A DNA stretch of 64,000 bases from Bradyrhizobium sp. AZCC 1719 (GTDB taxonomy: Bacteria > Pseudomonadota > Alphaproteobacteria > Rhizobiales > Xanthobacteraceae), in assembly GCF_036924525.1 (NCBI RefSeq), contig NZ_JAZHRU010000001.1:1827001-1891000 (forward strand). The letters are read 5' to 3'. The notes under the pieces were generated by a model. That model ran no database searches, was not told the DNA's origin, and saw only the letters and a program-made list of their open reading frames with translations. Each line of letters opens with the position of its first letter. Positions within the stretch are counted from its first letter, which is position 1. The position numbers were made by a program, and so were the translations under genes. Shown piece after piece: positions 8,257-19,045 of the stretch.

Positions 8257-9456
8257 ATGACGCTTTCATCTTCCGTGGCGCCGCTGGAGAAGGTTCCACT
8301 CGAAACCTATGTGCCGCCGGCAAAGCCCTCGCTGATCGGCCTGTCGCGCGCCGAGATCGCCGACCGGCTCGGCGAGATCGGCGTTGCGCCTGCGCAGCGC
8401 AAGATGCGCACGCAACAGCTCTGGCACTGGATGTACTTTCGCGGCGCCAAATCCTTTGCGGAGATGAGCAGCGTCTCCAAGGACATGCGCGCGCAGCTCG
8501 AGCAGCATTTTACCGTCGATCGTCCCGAGGTGGTGGCCGAGCAGATTTCCAACGACGGCACCCGCAAATGGCTATTGCGTCTGCCGAGCGGCGACGCGTT
8601 CCAGAAGGCGCATGAAGTCGAGTGCGTCTACATCCCCGAAACCGATCGCGGCACGCTCTGCGTTTCCTCGCAGGTCGGCTGCACGCTGAATTGCTCGTTC
8701 TGCCACACCGGCACGCAACGGCTGGTGCGCAACCTCACCGCGGGCGAAATCGTCGGCCAGATCATGGTGGCGCGCGACCGTCTCAACGACTGGGCCGACC
8801 GCGAGACGCCGACCGGCAGTCGCCTCGTCACCAATATCGTCATGATGGGCATGGGCGAGCCGCTCTATAATTTCGACGCGGTGCGCGACGCGCTGCTGAT
8901 CACAGCCGATAATGAAGGCATCGGCATTTCCCGCCGGCGCATCACGCTTTCGACCTCGGGCGTGGTACCGAACATCATCCGCACCGGTGAGGAGATCGGC
9001 GTCATGCTCGCGATCTCGCTGCACGCGGTTCGCGACGAATTGCGCAACGAGCTGGTGCCGCTGAACCGAAAATATCCGATTGCCGAATTGCTGCAGGCCT
9101 GCCGCGATTACCCGGGCTCGTCGAATGCGCGGCGCATCACCTTCGAATATGTGATGCTCAAGGGCGTCAACGATTCCCTCGACGACGCCAAACTGCTGGT
9201 CAAGCTGCTCAAGGGCATTCCGGCCAAGATCAACCTGATCCCGTTCAACCCATGGCCGGGTTCGCGCTACGAGTGCTCGGACTGGGAGCAGATCGAAAAG
9301 TTCTCCGAATACATCTTCAACGCCGGCTATTCCTCGCCGGTCCGCACGCCGCGCGGCCGCGATATTCTCGCCGCCTGCGGCCAGTTGAAGTCGGAGACCG
9401 AAAAACTGTCCGTGCGCGAGCGCCAGGCGCTCCGCGCCATGGCGATGACGGATTGA
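8257..9456 (+). CDS. rlmN: Dual-specificity 23S rRNA A2503 / tRNA A37 methyltransferase (radical SAM)
   Basis: RlmN makes C2-methyladenosine at 23S rRNA A2503 and at tRNA A37. The radical-SAM [4Fe-4S] cysteines are C142, C146 and C149 in CTLNCSFC. The N-terminal accessory domain ([20 protein letters not shown]) and the [12 protein letters not shown] motif are diagnostic. The near-C-terminal [14 protein letters not shown] contains the mechanistic cysteine that carries the transient methyl group. The product is 399 residues, normal for the family. I set the start at ATG 8257, which begins MTLSSS; the frame runs upstream into the palindromic repeat and cannot be coding there. Confidence 0.96.
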   Translation: MTLSSSVAPLEKVPLETYVPPAKPSLIGLSRAEIADRLGEIGVAPAQRKMRTQQLWHWMYFRGAKSFAEMSSVSKDMRAQLEQHFTVDRPEVVAEQISNDGTRKWLLRLPSGDAFQKAHEVECVYIPETDRGTLCVSSQVGCTLNCSFCHTGTQRLVRNLTAGEIVGQIMVARDRLNDWADRETPTGSRLVTNIVMMGMGEPLYNFDAVRDALLITADNEGIGISRRRITLSTSGVVPNIIRTGEEIGVMLAISLHAVRDELRNELVPLNRKYPIAELLQACRDYPGSSNARRITFEYVMLKGVNDSLDDAKLLVKLLKGIPAKINLIPFNPWPGSRYECSDWEQIEKFSEYIFNAGYSSPVRTPRGRDILAACGQLKSETEKLSVRERQALRAMAMTD

Positions 9457-9485
9457 GCGATCCTCGCAATGACGGTGCATGAGCC

Positions 9486-9977
9486 ATGGCACTAGTCGGC
9501 CGCTTCTTCGTCATCCTGTTCGCCTTCCTCGCCGCCTGCTTCGTGGCGGGAATGATCGTGGTCGGCGCGGTGCTGTATCCGGAATTCAGCGATCTCGGCG
9601 GCGGACCGATCGATCAGGGCGCGCTGAATGTCGTGCTCGGCTTCGGCTTCATCTTCCTGTCCGGCTTTGCGCTGCTGCCGGCGCTGGTGGTCGTGCTCAT
9701 CACCGAAGCGTTCTGCATCCGCAGCGTGCTGGCTTACGCGGTCGGCGGCGCGATCGTCGGCGCGGCCTGCTATCTCGGCCTCGTTCCCTTCGACCCCGAG
9801 ACGTTGACTTTCGATGGCATCGTGCGCCGTCATCTCGAAATCATGACCGGCGCCGGCATCGTCGCCGGCCTCGTCTACTGGCTGATCGCAGGCCGCAACG
9901 CCGGCGCCTGGCGCGAACCGCCGCCCCCGATAAAGCCGCCGCCGCCGCTGCCATCGCAGTCACGGCCATTCTCTTGA
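9486..9977 (+). CDS. Four-helix membrane protein of unknown function
   Basis: The 163-residue product has four hydrophobic helices (about residues 5-30, 46-75, 80-100, 115-135) and ends in a cytoplasmic proline-rich tail (PPPPIKPPPPLP). I do not recognise a domain. It lies 29 bp after rlmN on the same strand and probably shares its transcript. The 29-bp gap contains a remnant of the GCAATGACGG repeat arm. A parallel frame (9479-10060) on the same strand is a shadow: it is Arg-rich and lacks the helix pattern. Confidence 0.75.
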   Translation: MALVGRFFVILFAFLAACFVAGMIVVGAVLYPEFSDLGGGPIDQGALNVVLGFGFIFLSGFALLPALVVVLITEAFCIRSVLAYAVGGAIVGAACYLGLVPFDPETLTFDGIVRRHLEIMTGAGIVAGLVYWLIAGRNAGAWREPPPPIKPPPPLPSQSRPFS

Positions 9978-10056
9978 TGCTTCTCCCACAACAAGGCGAG
10001 AAGGGACGCGCGCTTGTGCCTTTTCATCCCCAATCGCCTCGGCTAAACCCCGCGCC

Positions 10057-10818
10057 ATGAACCGTACCGGACTTATTATCGCGTTGGGCTTGTCGCTCGT
10101 TGTCGGACTGCTGTTTGGAATCTTTCCCGAACTCGACCTGAAGCTGGCGGCATTGTTCTACGATCCCGCGAGCACTTCGTTTCCATCGAAACAGAACGGG
10201 CTTTACGCTTTCGCGCGCGATGCCGCGATGTGGATCGCGTGGGCGCTGGCGCTGCCTGCCCTGATCGCCATTGTCGCGAAGCTGCTGCGGCCGGACCGGC
10301 CGATGTTGGTTCCGGGACGCGCGGCGGTGTTCCTCCTGGCCACCATCCTGCTCTCCGCAATCGTGCTGACCAATCTGACCTTCAAGAGCCATTGGGGACG
10401 GCCAAGGCCGGTGGTGGTAACGGAGTTCAACGGCCCCTGGGAATTCGTGCCGTGGTGGGATCCGCGCGGGGCTTGCGGGCGCAATTGCTCGTTCTTCTCG
10501 GGCGAGGGCGCGACCGCGTTCTGGACCTATGCCCCAGCGGCGCTGACGCCGCCGGCGTGGCGGCCCTTGGCCTATACGGCGGCGACCCTGTTCGGTATCG
10601 CGACCAGCGTGCTACGGATGGCGTTCGGCGGGCATTTCTTCACCGATGTCGCAGCCGCCGGCCTCGTCAGCTTTTTCGTGATCTGGCTGGCCTATGCCTG
10701 GATTTACCGCTGGCCGTCGACGAGGCTCACCGATGCGCAAATCGAAGCCGCGCTGGCGCGCTGGGGCTGGCCCGGCTACCGCCTGTGGCAGCGCTGGCGC
10801 GGGCGCGAGGCGGGGTAG
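10057..10818 (+). CDS. PAP2-family membrane phosphatase
   Basis: This is a 253-residue integral membrane phosphatase of the PAP2/phosphatidic acid phosphatase type. The three active-site motifs are visible: KSHWGRPRP (KxxxxxxRP), CSFFSGEGA (the SGH motif, with Glu replacing His) and LRMAFGGHFFTD (SRxxxxxHxxxD). About five or six helices surround them. Many alphaproteobacterial relatives act on lipid A or phospholipid phosphates (LpxE-type), but the substrate cannot be assigned here. The Glu in the second motif is shared by a PAP2 subgroup I have seen, so it is not necessarily inactivating. Confidence 0.85.
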   Translation: MNRTGLIIALGLSLVVGLLFGIFPELDLKLAALFYDPASTSFPSKQNGLYAFARDAAMWIAWALALPALIAIVAKLLRPDRPMLVPGRAAVFLLATILLSAIVLTNLTFKSHWGRPRPVVVTEFNGPWEFVPWWDPRGACGRNCSFFSGEGATAFWTYAPAALTPPAWRPLAYTAATLFGIATSVLRMAFGGHFFTDVAAAGLVSFFVIWLAYAWIYRWPSTRLTDAQIEAALARWGWPGYRLWQRWRGREAG

Positions 10819-12261
<1,443 letters not shown>

Positions 12262-12396
12262 GCCGGGACACGAGGGCCGGTCAGGCGTCCCGTTATGGAT
12301 ACGTCATGCGGGACTGATAGATTTGCCCGTCTGAATTTCTTGCGGAGCAAGCCACATACGCTGCCCGCTCCGTGTGGTCCGACCGGAGCCTCGACC

Positions 12397-14154
12397 ATGA
12401 TCAAGCCTGTCACCATCACCCTCGGCCTCCTGCTTTCGGCATCCGCGGCCTACGCCCAGACGATCTATCCCATCGACCGCGCCGAAATCCTTTCCGGCGC
12501 GCGTTTCGATTTCAAAGTCGAATTTCCCGACAAGATCGATCCGGCGACGCTGAAGGTGACGGTCAACGGCCAGGACTATGCCGCCGCCTTCGGCCGGGCC
12601 GGAACGTTCGTCGAGCGTGAGGATGGCAAGGACCAGTCGGCGCTGATGCTCCGCGATGTCGCGCTGACCGCGCCCGGCCCTGTCGTCGTCGAGGCTGGTG
12701 ACGGCGCACGCAGCCGCAAAGTGACATGGACCGTCTACGACACCGGCCCACGCAAGGCGAAGAACGTCATCCTGTTTATCGGCGACGGGCTGTCGCCCGC
12801 GCATCGTGTAGCGGCTCGTCTGCTCTCCAAGGGCATCGCGGAGGGCAAGAGCCTCGGCAAGCTTGCGATCGACGATATGCCGCACATGGCGCTGGTGGCG
12901 ACCGCAGGCTCGGATTCGATCATCACCGATTCAGCGAACGCCGCCAGCGCCTACGCCACCGGCCACAAGGCCGCGGTCAATGCCATGGGCGTCTATGCGG
13001 ATCGCACCGCGAGCCCGTTCGATGATCCGAAAGTGGAGACCATTGCGAGCCTGGCGAAACGACGGCATGGCATGGCAATCGGCATTGTGACCAATACCGA
13101 AGTCGAGGATGCAACCCCGGCGGCGATGGTGGCGCACACCCGCCGCCGCGCGGCCTATGATGAAATTGTCGAGCAGTTGTTCGCCGCCAAACCCGATGTA
13201 TTGATGGGCGGCGGAGCTGCGAACTTCCTGCCGAAGGCCGCGGCCGGTTCCAAGCGCAAAGACGACGTCGATTACATCGCCCGCTTTCGCGAGGCCGGCT
13301 ATCCGGTGGCCATGACAAAGTCCGAGTTGGAAGCGACCGCGGCGAAATCGGAAACGCGCCAATTGCTCGGGCTGTTTGCCAGCGGCAACATGGATGGCGC
13401 TCTCGATCGCAAATTTCTCAAGGGTGGTAGCGTCAAGAAGTTTCCCGATCAGCCCGACCTGACCGAACAGGTGCAGGCGGCGCTGAACGTGCTTTCGAGG
13501 AACGAGGCCGGCTTCTTCCTGATGGTGGAGTCCGGGATGATCGACAAATACGCGCACCTCCTGGACATGGAGCGCGCGGTCTATGACACGATCATGCTCG
13601 ACAATGCCGTTCGCCAGACGCGCGGCTGGGCGCGCGCTCGCAGCGACGACACGCTGATCCTGGTGGTTGCGGATCACAATCATCCCAACAGTCTGGTTGG
13701 TACCGTCAATGACGACATGAGCACCACGCCCAACGTGCCGCTGCGCGAGCGCGTCGGCACTTACGACAAAGCCGGATTCCCCAACTATCCGGCTCCCGAT
13801 GCCGAGGGCTATCCGTCACGCGTCGATGTCAGCCGGCGGCTCGCGATCTTCTCGGCGAGCCTTCCGGACCATTACGAAACCTTCCGTCCGAAGCTCGACA
13901 ATCCCAACGAGCCCAGCGTCAAGGGTGATGCACCGGGCACCTTCAAGATCAACGAGAAGTACAAGGATGTCCCGGGGGCCGTGCTGCGCCTCGGCAATCT
14001 GCCGGCGATGATGGGCGCCAGCGTGCATTCGGGAGAGGACGTGATCCTGACGGCGACCGGCCCCGGCAGCGACCGGGTCCATGGCTCGATGGACAACACC
14101 GAAATATTCCGCATCATGGCGGACGCGCTCGGCCTCGCAGCCGCAGGGCAATAG
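12397..14154 (+). CDS. Exported alkaline phosphatase (PhoA superfamily)
   Basis: The 585-residue protein has a signal peptide (IKPVTITLGLLLSASAAYA), then an about 100-residue N-terminal beta domain, then the alkaline phosphatase core. The first metal site is in FIGDGLSPAH. The phosphoserine motif is TDSANAASAYATGHK, and further metal ligands lie in MVESGMIDKYAH and VVADHNHP. HSGEDV near residue 550 is the last metal motif. It is a periplasmic phosphomonoesterase, longer than E. coli PhoA. CGGAG lies about 8 nt upstream of ATG 12397, and the frame upstream to 12295 is not supported. No clear Pho box was found upstream. Confidence 0.9.
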   Translation: MIKPVTITLGLLLSASAAYAQTIYPIDRAEILSGARFDFKVEFPDKIDPATLKVTVNGQDYAAAFGRAGTFVEREDGKDQSALMLRDVALTAPGPVVVEAGDGARSRKVTWTVYDTGPRKAKNVILFIGDGLSPAHRVAARLLSKGIAEGKSLGKLAIDDMPHMALVATAGSDSIITDSANAASAYATGHKAAVNAMGVYADRTASPFDDPKVETIASLAKRRHGMAIGIVTNTEVEDATPAAMVAHTRRRAAYDEIVEQLFAAKPDVLMGGGAANFLPKAAAGSKRKDDVDYIARFREAGYPVAMTKSELEATAAKSETRQLLGLFASGNMDGALDRKFLKGGSVKKFPDQPDLTEQVQAALNVLSRNEAGFFLMVESGMIDKYAHLLDMERAVYDTIMLDNAVRQTRGWARARSDDTLILVVADHNHPNSLVGTVNDDMSTTPNVPLRERVGTYDKAGFPNYPAPDAEGYPSRVDVSRRLAIFSASLPDHYETFRPKLDNPNEPSVKGDAPGTFKINEKYKDVPGAVLRLGNLPAMMGASVHSGEDVILTATGPGSDRVHGSMDNTEIFRIMADALGLAAAGQ

Positions 14155-14177
14155 TTTGTGCAGGCGCTCCTTGCGCG

Positions 14178-14822
14178 TCAGCAAAGCGATGGCGGTGCAA
14201 ACATCAGTTTGACGCAGCTTCGAAAGATCATGATCTGCCGTTCGAGACGGCCGGGATCGTTCAGTGTCTTCGACATGATGATGGCGCCGTCGACGATGCA
14301 GGACAGCATGTCGGCGACATCGTCGAGGTCGATCGGCTCTCTCGGCGGATAGACCGCCGCGATGCCGTCGAGGATGGTGCGGAAGCGTGCGTTCCAGTCT
14401 CGCACGGATTGCGCGGTGAGATCGCGTATCTCACGGTCGAACAGCCGTTCCTGATAGCAGATGCTGGCGATCAGGCAGCCGGGATGTCCGTTCGGCAGAT
14501 CGGCCATCGTTTCCGCAAGCAGCTTCAGTGAAATCAGGAACGCCTGCAGCGGATCGTCCGATAGCTGTTGGCCGCGCCCGAAGATTTCGTCGAACAGGCG
14601 ATCATTGGTTGCGACATATCGCCGGACCATTTCGCGGGCGAGCGCATTCTTGTCCTTGAAGTGGTAGAAGAAGCCGCTCTTGGTGAGGCCGGCCTCCGCG
14701 ATCACTTCCTCGATCGAGGTCGCGCCGAATCCCTTGGCGAGCACGGCCGCCTCCGCGATCTCGAGAATGCGCTCGCGGGTGGCTTCGCCCTTGCCCTTCG
14801 GGGTCTCCAAAACTGCACTCAT
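14178..14822 (-). CDS. TetR/AcrR-family transcriptional regulator
   Basis: This 214-residue regulator has an N-terminal TetR helix-turn-helix (ATRERILEIAEAAVLAKGFG; IAEAGLTKSGFFYHFKDKN, about residues 15-60). A TetR_C ligand domain follows with the GHPGCLIASICYQ segment typical of the YcdC/AcrR-like subgroup. ATG 14822 begins MSAVLETPKGKG; the upstream extension to 14906 is not supported. It is divergent from the homocysteine methyltransferase gene at 15025, which is a candidate target. I found no convincing palindrome in the 202-bp shared upstream region. Confidence 0.9.
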   Translation of the reverse strand: MSAVLETPKGKGEATRERILEIAEAAVLAKGFGATSIEEVIAEAGLTKSGFFYHFKDKNALAREMVRRYVATNDRLFDEIFGRGQQLSDDPLQAFLISLKLLAETMADLPNGHPGCLIASICYQERLFDREIRDLTAQSVRDWNARFRTILDGIAAVYPPREPIDLDDVADMLSCIVDGAIIMSKTLNDPGRLERQIMIFRSCVKLMFAPPSLC

Positions 14823-15024
14823 GGTACGGTTTCTCCACGGCCGAAAGCCGCAGGAGCTTTGCGCCCTGCCGGCAACTATCTGATTTCGTATCATTTTGCA
14901 GCTCAAGGTTCATCCGCACCACGAGCCGCCTAGGCCGCCGCGACACTATGAGGCACCAACATCGCCGGACCTGGCCGATGCGTGAGAGACGTATCGAGGT
15001 CCTCTAATTCGCGGAGATGTTGAA

Positions 15025-15981
15025 ATGGCCAAATATCGACACGCCCTGCCGCAGCGCCGCGGTGGCGTTTTCCTCACCGATGGCGGCATGGAGACCACGC
15101 TGATCTTCCACGAAGGCGTGGAGCTGCCGCACTTCGCTGCCTTTGTGCTGCTGGATAGCGCCGAAGGGCGGGAGAAGCTGAAGCAATATTATGCCGCCTA
15201 TCTCGCGGTCGCGCGTGAGCATGGGGTTGGCTTCGTGCTCGACAGCCCGACATGGCGTGCCAATCCGGATTGGGGCACCAAGCTCGGCTATGACGCGTCC
15301 GCGCTCAAGGCGATCAATGTCCGTTCGATCGAATTCCTGCAGGAGCTGCGCACCGGCTGGGAGCGGCCAGCCGCACCCTGCGTCATCAGCGGCGCGATCG
15401 GCCCGCGCGGCGACGGCTACAAGGCAGGCAACATGCAGGCCGACGAAGCCGAGGCCTATCATCGGGCGCAGATTGCGGCCTTCGTCGAAGGCGGCGCCGA
15501 CATGGTCACCGCCTATACGCTTACCAGCATCAATGAAGCGATCGGCATCGCGCGCGCCGCGCGGTCGCAAGGGATTCCGGCGGCCATCTCGTTCACCGTG
15601 GAGACCAATGGCCGCCTGGTGAAAGGAGAAACGTTGCGTGAGGCGATAGAGACCGTGGATCGCGAGACAGATGGTGCGCCCGAATACTTCCTGATCAACT
15701 GTGCGCACCCAACGCATTTCGAAGACGCGTTGAAGGCGGGCGAAGCCTGGACCGAACGTATCCACGGCATCAGGGCCAACGCCTCGACAAAGAGCCATGC
15801 CGAACTCGACGAATCCGAAACGCTCGATGCGGGTGATCCGGCCGATCTCGGGCGGCGTTATGTTGCGCTCAGAAGCGCGTTTCCGACGATGCGCATTCTT
15901 GGCGGCTGCTGCGGCACCGATCACCGGCACGCCGCTGCCATTTGCGAAGCGTGCGTGTCACCGCGGGCCATCAGCGCTTGA
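15025..15981 (+). CDS. Homocysteine S-methyltransferase-family protein
   Basis: The 318-residue TIM-barrel protein starts with FLTDGGMETTLIF, the usual opening of homocysteine methyltransferases. It carries the zinc thiolates in INCAHP (the barrel-strand Cys) and GGCCGTDHRH (the vicinal Cys pair). Members transfer methyl groups from S-methylmethionine, betaine or other donors to homocysteine or selenocysteine. The donor cannot be told. GGAG lies 8 nt before the ATG. It is divergent from a TetR regulator and ends at a strong hairpin terminator. Confidence 0.88.
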   Translation: MAKYRHALPQRRGGVFLTDGGMETTLIFHEGVELPHFAAFVLLDSAEGREKLKQYYAAYLAVAREHGVGFVLDSPTWRANPDWGTKLGYDASALKAINVRSIEFLQELRTGWERPAAPCVISGAIGPRGDGYKAGNMQADEAEAYHRAQIAAFVEGGADMVTAYTLTSINEAIGIARAARSQGIPAAISFTVETNGRLVKGETLREAIETVDRETDGAPEYFLINCAHPTHFEDALKAGEAWTERIHGIRANASTKSHAELDESETLDAGDPADLGRRYVALRSAFPTMRILGGCCGTDHRHAAAICEACVSPRAISA

Positions 15982-15986
15982 TTCAA

Positions 15987-16016
15987 AAAATGGCCGGGAT
16001 TGCTCCCGGCCATTTT
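15987..16016. terminator. Bidirectional hairpin terminator
   Basis: A 13-bp perfect stem (AAAATGGCCGGGA and its complement) with a TTGC loop has A-run and T-run feet. It lies between the convergent stops of the homocysteine methyltransferase (15981) and the OmpA protein (16037) and fits both. Confidence 0.88.
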
Positions 16017-16036
16017 CATGTTGATCGACTGCCGGC

Positions 16037-18076
16037 TTAGCGCGGCGGCGCGGTACCGGGCGGGGGCGGCGGCAGCGAGGCCTGCCCGCCGTTGAGCAGC
16101 GGCGTGATGTTGCGGATGGTGACGCGCCGGTTGACCGGGCTCGGCCCGTCGATCTGCTCCTTCAGGTACTGCTCGCCATAGCCCTGCGAGGTCAGGTTTT
16201 CCGCAGGCACGTTGAACTGCTGCGTCAGCAAGGTGGCCGCCGATTCGGCGCGGCGATCTGACAGCGACAGATTGTCGACGTCGTTTCCGACCGCGTCGGT
16301 GTGGCCCTCGATCAGGAATACCGCGCGCGGGTTTTGCTGGATTGCGCGGTTAAGGCCGTCGGCGATCACTTGCAGCTTCGCCGCCTGATCGGGCGGGATT
16401 TCCCACGATCCGGTTTCGAAGTTGATGGTGTTGACGTCGATGCTCGGCATGCGCTGGCGCACGGTCGGGCTGTAACGGATTTCGTCCAGCGAATAACGCC
16501 GTTCGATCCGTTCCACCGGCGGCGCCATCAAGGTGTCGTAGATCACCTCCGGCTCCGCCTCCTCGGCATCGACGATGTAGCGGTTATACGGGATGCGTAT
16601 CGTCGGCGGCGGCAGCGCGACAAAGAAGCCGCCGGTCGCCCGCGGGTCACGGTAGCTGTTGTCGATGATGATGACCTCGCGGCCTCGGTCATCGCGGCGG
16701 ATACGGCGCAGCAGCTGGCCGTCACGGCCCATCACGGTGATGACCTGGCTGCCGTCGGGCCTGATGACGACAGTACGGGTCTCGCCGCCGACGGTCTGGG
16801 TCTGGATATCACGCGCACCGTAGCGGAAGCGGTCCACCTCGCTGTGACGGACATATGACTGTCCGCCCGGATCGCGAATGATGATCCGGCCCGGTTCGGT
16901 GATGACGGTGCGGCCGCCTTCCTGAACTTCGCGACGCTGGCCGCGGAAGTCATCGAGGCGTTGCGGTCCTGTGGCCCGAGTGCCCGGGGCGATCACCCGG
17001 AGTCCCTCTTGAGGCGGAGGAGGCGCCGGCAGTGGCGCCGTGACCTGAGGCGCACGCTGGAAGGCCGGCGCGACTGTTGGCGGCGCGTTCTGGACCCGGC
17101 CGGCCGGCGGCGTGGCGGCCGGGGCACCGGGTACGGCGGTCGGCGCCGCGGGAGCGGTCGTGGTGCCCGGCGCGGCCGGAGTGCCGGCGGCCGGGGGTGC
17201 CGTCGGCGCGGGTGTCGGCGCCGTTCCAGCGGGGGCGCCGGGGCGACCCGTCGGTGGCGTTGGCGCCGGCGTTGGAGCACCCGCGGCCGGAGGCGGTGTG
17301 CCGGGGCGTCCCTGCGGTGTAGTTGGCGCGGTCGCCGGGGCTCCCGCAGCCGGAGGCGTCGTAGGGGTGCCCGCGGCTGGTGGCGTCGCGGGCGGCGGCG
17401 CGCCGGGACGCGCCGGCGGCGCGGCCGTGCCGGGCGATGGGGCGGTGGTTGGCGACGCGGCTGGAGCCGGCGTCGGCGAAGGTCTCGCGCCGGCCGCCGG
17501 GGGTGGCGGCACGGGAGACGGCGTCCCCTTCTGAGCGGAAGGCGGTGTAGGCGTCGGCGTCGGTGCCGCCGGCTGCTTCGGCGCAGTGGGAGCTGCCGCC
17601 GGTGGCGGAGGCGGCGGTGGGGTCGGACGCGCAGGCGCCGCCGCGGGAGGTGGCGGTGTCGGAGTCGGACGTGCAGGTGCGGCCGCAGGAGGCGGCGGCG
17701 GAGGCGGTGTTGGACGCGGCGGCGCGGCTGCCGGGGGAGGCGGCGCCGGTGTTGGACGTGGCGGCGGTGCAGCCGCCGGTGGCGGGGGCGTCGGTGCCTG
17801 GCGTGGCGGTGGGGCGGCCGCCGGCGGCGGTGGGGCAGGCGTCGGACGTGGAGGCGGCGCCGCGGCGGGAGGCGGGGGAGTAGGCGTCGGTCGGCTGGGA
17901 GCAGCGGCCGGCGGCGGTGCGCCCTTCGGCGGCGGCTGCTGCCCCTTGCCTCTGCCTTCCTCTTCCTTGGCTTGCGCCAGGACAAGTGGAGCGGTCTGCG
18001 CATGCGATGCGGAGCTCGCTAGCTGCGTTACCGACAGGGCAGTTGTGGCAAGCAGCACGATGCGAAGGTTTGTCAT
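16037..18076 (-). CDS. OmpA-family protein with very long proline/alanine-rich region
   Basis: The 679-residue protein has a signal peptide (about residues 1-26). A low-complexity Pro/Ala/Thr region of about 300 residues follows (near 48-345; units such as PPPPAAAPPRPTP). Next is a middle domain with short beta-like repeats (GGRTVITEPGRIIIRDPGG; GGETRTVVIRPDG). The C-terminal OmpA peptidoglycan-binding domain contains FLIEGHTDAVGNDVDNLSLS and DRRAESAATLL. OmpA domains bind meso-DAP of peptidoglycan, so the protein likely links envelope layers, with the proline-rich stretch as an extended spacer. The strongly biased DNA creates a false 353-codon frame on the other strand. Confidence 0.9.
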   Translation of the reverse strand: MTNLRIVLLATTALSVTQLASSASHAQTAPLVLAQAKEEEGRGKGQQPPPKGAPPPAAAPSRPTPTPPPPAAAPPPRPTPAPPPPAAAPPPRQAPTPPPPAAAPPPRPTPAPPPPAAAPPRPTPPPPPPPAAAPARPTPTPPPPAAAPARPTPPPPPPPAAAPTAPKQPAAPTPTPTPPSAQKGTPSPVPPPPAAGARPSPTPAPAASPTTAPSPGTAAPPARPGAPPPATPPAAGTPTTPPAAGAPATAPTTPQGRPGTPPPAAGAPTPAPTPPTGRPGAPAGTAPTPAPTAPPAAGTPAAPGTTTAPAAPTAVPGAPAATPPAGRVQNAPPTVAPAFQRAPQVTAPLPAPPPPQEGLRVIAPGTRATGPQRLDDFRGQRREVQEGGRTVITEPGRIIIRDPGGQSYVRHSEVDRFRYGARDIQTQTVGGETRTVVIRPDGSQVITVMGRDGQLLRRIRRDDRGREVIIIDNSYRDPRATGGFFVALPPPTIRIPYNRYIVDAEEAEPEVIYDTLMAPPVERIERRYSLDEIRYSPTVRQRMPSIDVNTINFETGSWEIPPDQAAKLQVIADGLNRAIQQNPRAVFLIEGHTDAVGNDVDNLSLSDRRAESAATLLTQQFNVPAENLTSQGYGEQYLKEQIDGPSPVNRRVTIRNITPLLNGGQASLPPPPPGTAPPR

Positions 18077-18302
18077 GATGTCCTTTGGTCCCCGGAAAAG
18101 GCCTGGCCGTAGAAAAGGCCTGGCAGTAACGGAAGTGCCGTATTGAGGTATCAGTTGGTCGATCAGCAGCTAATCATTAGGCCGGATTGTGGCGGCTTAC
18201 AAATCGCCCGTAGCCTTTTATTTCATGAAAGCAAAGGGTTGCATGGCCCCTCGTTCATTGGGCGTTCAGACGGTACCTTCAAAGTTTGTTTCAAAGTTTG
18301 TA

Positions 18303-18533
18303 TCATTCGGTCCCCGGATCGGTGGCTGGGTTAGGCGTTCGTGGGCCATTCGGCCCACGCACGGGTAGCTCGTCTGGCATCTCGCCCGGCAATTCCCGCG
18401 GCTGGGGCGGCCGGCCCGGTTCATGCACCGGTGGCGGCACCTCCGGACGAGGACGGCCCGGTGGCTCCTCGCGCGGCGGCTCCGTCGGTTGTCCCGGTGT
18501 CGCCGGCGGTACTTCCGGCGGTTCGATCGGCAT
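18303..18533 (-). CDS. Small proline/glutamate-rich protein
   Basis: The 76-residue frame is about one third proline with many Glu and Gly residues (PPEVPPATPGQPTEPPREEP). It has no signal peptide or recognisable domain. Support comes from a GGGAG ribosome site 7 nt upstream of ATG 18533 and from the gap it fills between two minus-strand genes. Proline-rich small proteins of this type occur in related genomes, but composition alone could also arise by chance in GC-rich DNA. Function unknown. Confidence 0.5.
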   Translation of the reverse strand: MPIEPPEVPPATPGQPTEPPREEPPGRPRPEVPPPVHEPGRPPQPRELPGEMPDELPVRGPNGPRTPNPATDPGTE

Positions 18534-18616
18534 CACATCTCCCGGACTACAAGTTCCGGGAGCGACAACGGCGACGGCGGCGTCAAGTTCCCGCGTGATC
18601 CAACAATGGAACCGGA

Positions 18617-19003
18617 TTACTCGGGTGCGTGGCAGACGGCCTCGATGTTGTGGCCGTCCGGATCGAGCACGAACGCGCCGTAATAGTTCGGATGATAGAT
18701 CGCGCGGATCCCGGGCGGGCCGTTGTCGCGTCCGCCCGCGGCCATCGCCGCCTTGTAGAAGGCGTCAACCGTGGCGCGGTCCTTCGCCACGATCGCGACA
18801 TGCAGCGGCTTGTCCAATCCGCCCTCGCCGCCGATCCAGAAATCGGGCTTTCCGTTGGCGCCGAAGCCTGCGGCGGGTTCGTGGCTGTGTTGCTCCTGCG
18901 TGACTTCCATCACGAGGCTGTAGTCGAGCGGCGCCAGGGCTTTCAGATAGAAGGCCTTGGAACGTTCATAGTCCGAAACCGGAAATCCGATGTGGTCGAT
19001 CAT
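18617..19003 (-). CDS. VOC (glyoxalase/bleomycin-resistance) superfamily protein
   Basis: The 128-residue protein has two beta-alpha-beta-beta-beta units of the vicinal oxygen chelate fold. The conserved MIDHIGFPVSDYERSKAFYL start supplies the first metal histidine, and the end is YYGAFVLDPDGHNIEAVCH with the metal-binding Glu. Members include glyoxalases, dioxygenases and resistance proteins; substrate is unknown. The preferred start is ATG 19003, since AGGAGAG lies about 5 nt upstream; TTG 19006 is also open. Confidence 0.87.
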   Translation of the reverse strand: MIDHIGFPVSDYERSKAFYLKALAPLDYSLVMEVTQEQHSHEPAAGFGANGKPDFWIGGEGGLDKPLHVAIVAKDRATVDAFYKAAMAAGGRDNGPPGIRAIYHPNYYGAFVLDPDGHNIEAVCHAPE

Positions 19004-19045
19004 CAAACTCTCCTGCGGTTTGAGAGATGGGTTCGCAACGGAAAT

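Noticed and set aside
14823..15024. TetR operator between the regulator and the methyltransferase gene
   Set aside because: Only 5-bp CATCG arms around 14960-14981 are mirrored; too weak for an operator call.
16961..18022. 353-codon plus-strand frame opposite the OmpA gene
   Set aside because: It is almost entirely Arg/Gly/Trp/Ala-rich because it is the complement of the Pro/Ala repeat; no domain or ribosome site.
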